Below, in pieces: positions 62,791 to 64,000 of a stretch of DNA of 64,000 bases. A program made the translations under genes and the position numbers. Position 1 is the first letter of the stretch. Each line of letters opens with the position of its first letter. The notes under the pieces were generated by a model. The model was not told the DNA's origin and did no database searches. It saw only the letters and a program-made list of their open reading frames with translations. Source of the stretch: Zonotrichia leucophrys gambelii (Eukaryota; Chordata; Aves; Passeriformes; Passerellidae); contig NC_088170.1 of NCBI RefSeq assembly GCF_028769735.1, positions 44,250,585-44,314,584 on the forward strand, written 5' to 3'.

Positions 62791-64000
62791 CACCTGCAGG
62801 TGTGGGAACAGTGGCACAAGACAAGCAATGTACCATGCAACTATCTGCTTTTAATAATAGCCTTACTCTAGTCACAGTAAAACCTTAATTGGTAAAAGTT
62901 GTTCTAATACATTTTCACTGGAATCTCTCTCTCTTACTCACTCCCTTATCAGGGAAAAAAGAATTTACAATCATGTTTAAACAGAATTTACAAGCATGTC
63001 TGGATGCTCTAAATGACATCAGGACTTAATCTCCTGTATACCCTGACATGCATTACAACACCTGCAGAACAAAGTATTTTGTCAACATGTAATTCTGTTC
63101 TTTATACAACTTGTCTCTGAAAAGAAATTCAAATAAATGGGTTTTTCACACTTTCACTATGACGAAAAGGTACTACAAACTCCAAGACATGATCAGCTCA
63201 GATGTCCTGTTTGATGCATGAAGAGACTCCACTAGCCCCACAGAAGGACAGGAATTCTCTAATTCTGGCTTTAAGTACACTGTGATTTGTACCTATACAC
63301 ACTGACACAATCTCCAATAGCTGTTCAAAGCAAAATACACTTTAAAGTATCTCTCAACAGTAATATCCCACAAAACAACTCACCGTTGCTCCATTAAAAA
63401 AATAAAACAACACAAAAAGAAAAAAAATCCAAACTAACAAAAAAAATTAAAGAAAAGAAAAATGAAGGAGTAAAGAATTATATTCTCAGATGCACAGTAT
63501 AGAAATCTGATTTTTAATGAAAGGGAAAGGAGACGTTTTTTCTATAACTGCAGACTGACAAACAGTTTTCTTCCTTGTACAGCAATCTTTTGCCACTAAT
63601 TTCACTCAAGTACCCCTCAAGTTTTTCCCAAACAGCACCCTCTTCAATTTCCAAACATTCTTAGACTGGTTTTCAAAGATATAGGTGAGACTGAGCTGGT
63701 GGCTCTTAGTGACACAAGTCATTCAGAGAGCAAGTACTTCTTCCTCATGCTGCCCACATATAAGCCCTTTTTCTTTGAGAAAATTTAATAATGGCTGATT
63801 TTCTCAGGAAAAGGAAAAGAGAAAGAACTTGTCTTAGAAAGCCTGTATTGTAGCATAAGAGAAGGAGGCAATTTCCTTACTCAAATTCAATGCCAATTAC
63901 CAAGCTGTGCAACTCACAGCTCTCACTGCGAGCCAGCACCTGCCAACTGTCACTAGACCAACAGAGAGAAAAGAGACTCAGTAATGTTTTCATACACTTC
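62791..64000. other. AT-rich noncoding DNA, no gene seen
   Basis: No gene or repeat family is recognised. A strongly A-rich simple stretch lies around 63397-63470. Confidence 0.6.

Noticed and set aside
62372..62875. 167-codon minus-strand open frame with His/Thr/Ser-rich repeats
   Set aside because: It is the translation of the GTGTG/GACAG minisatellite and adjoining GC-rich block. Overlapping frames on both strands are equally open for the same reason.
1..64000. CRISPR arrays, operons, prokaryotic mobile elements, tRNA or rRNA genes
   Set aside because: None of the hallmarks appear: no regularly spaced direct repeats with unique spacers, no dense co-directional coding, no clover-leaf with a GTTCRANNC box. 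The window is vertebrate noncoding DNA.

Overview
This window looks like noncoding nuclear DNA from a vertebrate, most probably a bird. It is AT-rich (mostly around 35-40% GC by eye) and has no operon-like gene packing, no recognisable tRNA or rRNA, and no long open frame with a recognisable product. The avian assignment rests on its retroelement relics. There are two CR1 LINE fragments, one of them with the typical CR1 3' end (TTCTGTGATTCTATG). There are also two LTR-type sequences whose wording I recognise from bird genomes: one begins TGTGGTGGGTTGACC, the other is bounded by TGTGGGTTAACCCC and CAGCACA on its own strand. Order within birds cannot be fixed from the sequence. The window is probably a large intron or a gene desert.

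Layout. 1-5.3 kb is unique AT-rich DNA with a C11 run. A worn CR1 fragment (+) lies at 5.35-5.58 kb. A near-perfect 32-bp-arm hairpin is at 7.3 kb and a smaller 13-bp-arm hairpin at 11.3 kb. From 11.3 to 20.5 kb I see nothing assignable. The 20.5-21.5 kb segment holds A22 and G13 runs and a probable solo LTR (minus strand) with a TG...CA boundary, a near-perfect 6-bp flanking duplication, five evenly spaced CCAAT boxes and a TATA box. A second avian LTR (minus) is at 23.5-24.05 kb. Weak exon-like open frames lie on the minus strand at 22.9-23.0 and 25.6-26.0 kb. A 23-bp tandem duplication is at 30.1 kb, a pair of exact 27-bp repeats at 31.9 and 34.4 kb, a CpG-richer patch at 45.8 kb and a perfect 31-bp-arm palindrome at 46.4 kb. 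A CR1 3' terminus (+) is at 50.5 kb. Two direct copies of a 210-bp unidentified repeat lie at 53.2 and 61.7 kb. Between them are an internally deleted avian LTR-type element at 58.5-58.8 kb, an 80-bp tandem duplication at 59.0 kb and an AT-rich TAATGACAAAT array at 61.5 kb. A GC-rich block with a GTGTG/GACAG minisatellite is at 62.4-62.8 kb.

There is no gene system here that I can support. The items most worth a second look are the two long hairpins (7.3 and 46.4 kb), the compact CCAAT-array promoter inside the LTR at 21.2 kb, the 210-bp repeat pair, and the minus-strand open frame at 25.6-26.0 kb. Open frames of 60-170 codons occur throughout, but stop-to-stop frames of about 120 codons are expected roughly once by chance in this much AT-rich sequence, more in its GC-richer patches. 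I have therefore not called any of them a gene.
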